Assembly: GCA_021732995.1 (NCBI GenBank)
Contig: JAKFWA010000029.1
Coordinates: 1 to 64,000, forward strand
Origin: Planctomycetaceae bacterium
GTDB lineage: Bacteria; Planctomycetota; Planctomycetia; Planctomycetales; Planctomycetaceae
DNA length: 64,000 nucleotides
Direction of reading: 5' to 3'
Shown piece by piece: positions 63,370-64,000 of the stretch. A program made the translations under genes and the position numbers. Numbering within the stretch: the stretch's first letter is position 1; each line of letters opens with the position of its first letter. The notes under the pieces were generated by a model. It searched no databases, was not told the DNA's origin, and saw only the letters and a program-made list of their open reading frames with translations.

Positions 63370-64000
63370 ATGGATTTCATTCTCAAAGGCTATGCCGTCA
63401 ATGACGCGACGTGGTTTTACCTGTCGCTGTTGTTGATTATGGCCGTGTTCTTTCGCTTCAACCGCCTATGGTCGTTGCGAAACCTGGACATCGTGTTGCT
63501 ATTGGCGGTCTCTCCCGGCCTGTTGAGCCAGGAGGCGCCACAGTCGTTGGGCAACATCTGGCTGTTCGTGTGCACGGGCTTGTTCCTGATCCGCCTGATG
63601 CTGGATGCGTGGTTTCGCCGCCGACCACTGCTGGAACAGAACCTGAATGCCTCAGGACTGGCGTTCCTGTGCGTCGCCGCGTTCGCGTTTCAGATCGCCA
63701 ATATCGTCACGGAGACTCCGCGCGAAGACACCATTGAAGCGGTGCGTGCGGCTCAGGAGCTGGTCGCGAGGCAGGATTCGTCGCACGCTCAGACCCCCGA
63801 GAACACGACCCCCACCGAGCCGGCCACATCGCCCACGTCGCGTCTGCTCGCAACCCCAACAGTGCTGGTGCACAACTACCGGGTGGCGGCGTGGATTCTG
63901 GCGGGGACATCGCATCTGGCCGTGGTGCTGGGATTGGTCTTCCTCGGCAAACGCCACTTGGGAGAACTAAACCTCGGCATTGCGATGGCGACGATGTACT
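63370..64000 (+). CDS. Multi-spanning membrane protein, 3' partial
   Basis: The frame opens at ATG 63370 and stays open to the window end, giving at least 210 residues. It has about five hydrophobic segments: WFYLSLLLIMAVFFRF, LDIVLLLAVSPGLLS, IWLFVCTGLFLIRLML, LAFLCVAAFAFQIA, and after a polar Glu/Thr/Pro loop VAAWILAGTSHLAVVLGLVF. No family is recognised. The polar loop (about residues 120-165) is probably extracytoplasmic. The rest lies outside the window. Confidence 0.75.
   Translation, partial: MDFILKGYAVNDATWFYLSLLLIMAVFFRFNRLWSLRNLDIVLLLAVSPGLLSQEAPQSLGNIWLFVCTGLFLIRLMLDAWFRRRPLLEQNLNASGLAFLCVAAFAFQIANIVTETPREDTIEAVRAAQELVARQDSSHAQTPENTTPTEPATSPTSRLLATPTVLVHNYRVAAWILAGTSHLAVVLGLVFLGKRHLGELNLGIAMATMY

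Noticed and set aside
1-64000. tRNA, rRNA, CRISPR, insertion sequence or prophage
   Set aside because: No tRNA-like cloverleaf segments, no regularly spaced direct repeats and no transposase, integrase or phage structural motifs were seen. Repeats present are palindromes, not CRISPR.

Overview
The window looks like a stretch of chromosome from a member of the Planctomycetota, probably a Planctomycetales or Pirellulales relative. The evidence is the gene content: two Tat-exported DUF1501 proteins, a CxxCH-DUF1549-DUF1553 protein, a PVC-type dehydrogenase fused to a heme domain, an ECF sigma factor beside a giant Ser/Thr kinase with a SUMF-like domain, several lipoproteins with classic lipoboxes, and the small pilin-like proteins typical of the phylum. 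I cannot name a species. KdsA, lipoproteins, a TolC-like protein and YidC all point to a diderm envelope. I see no tRNA, rRNA, CRISPR array, transposase or phage gene.

Region by region: 0-10.7 kb holds the 3' part of a huge ceramidase/dehydrogenase/HEAT/cytochrome c fusion, a Uma2 nuclease-like protein, a HEAT-repeat plus AAA ATPase pair, a degenerate SDR protein, a secreted BNR sialidase-like protein and a small hypothetical. 11.3-16.6 kb holds a DadA-like amino-acid dehydrogenase, an HSP90-family chaperone with a conspicuous inverted repeat in front, a small lipoprotein, a TrpG/PabA-type amidotransferase and, convergent to it, a chorismate-lyase-like protein. 17-27.6 kb holds two DUF1501 proteins, an FAH-family hydrolase, a sugar nucleotidyltransferase/LegB-like epimerase pair, a hemolysin III-family protein, an alpha/beta hydrolase and a lipidated TolC-like outer-membrane protein with a Gly/Asn-rich insert. 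28-38.4 kb holds two large lipoproteins flanking kdsA, a PutA-type proline catabolic enzyme, a DinB-family protein and a MATE transporter. 38.4-47.7 kb holds the DUF1549/DUF1553 protein, OsmC, leuC-leuD with its terminator, a thioester-reductase-like SDR, a MenC-like enolase-superfamily enzyme and a PEP mutase/isocitrate lyase-family enzyme.

47.9-55.9 kb is the most system-like part: an ECF sigma factor, a secreted HtrA-like protein whose catalytic His and Ser are both replaced, followed by HEAT repeats, and a 1381-residue membrane kinase carrying an anti-sigma-type zinc finger, a TIGR03067-like domain and a SUMF-like domain without active-site cysteines. All three are co-directional. 56.1-60.5 kb is a housekeeping minus-strand cluster (phosphoesterase, yidC, hisS). 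61-63 kb has two tandem pilin-like small proteins and an ATP-grasp-like enzyme. A membrane protein runs off the right end.

Intergenic space is rich in long palindromes. At least six unrelated palindromic families occur in 64 kb, one nested inside another, and one read through in frame at the left edge. Several clear intrinsic terminators (after leuD, after the reductase at 44.4 kb, after the DUF1501 gene at 17 kb) help define transcription units and, in one case, a gene start.
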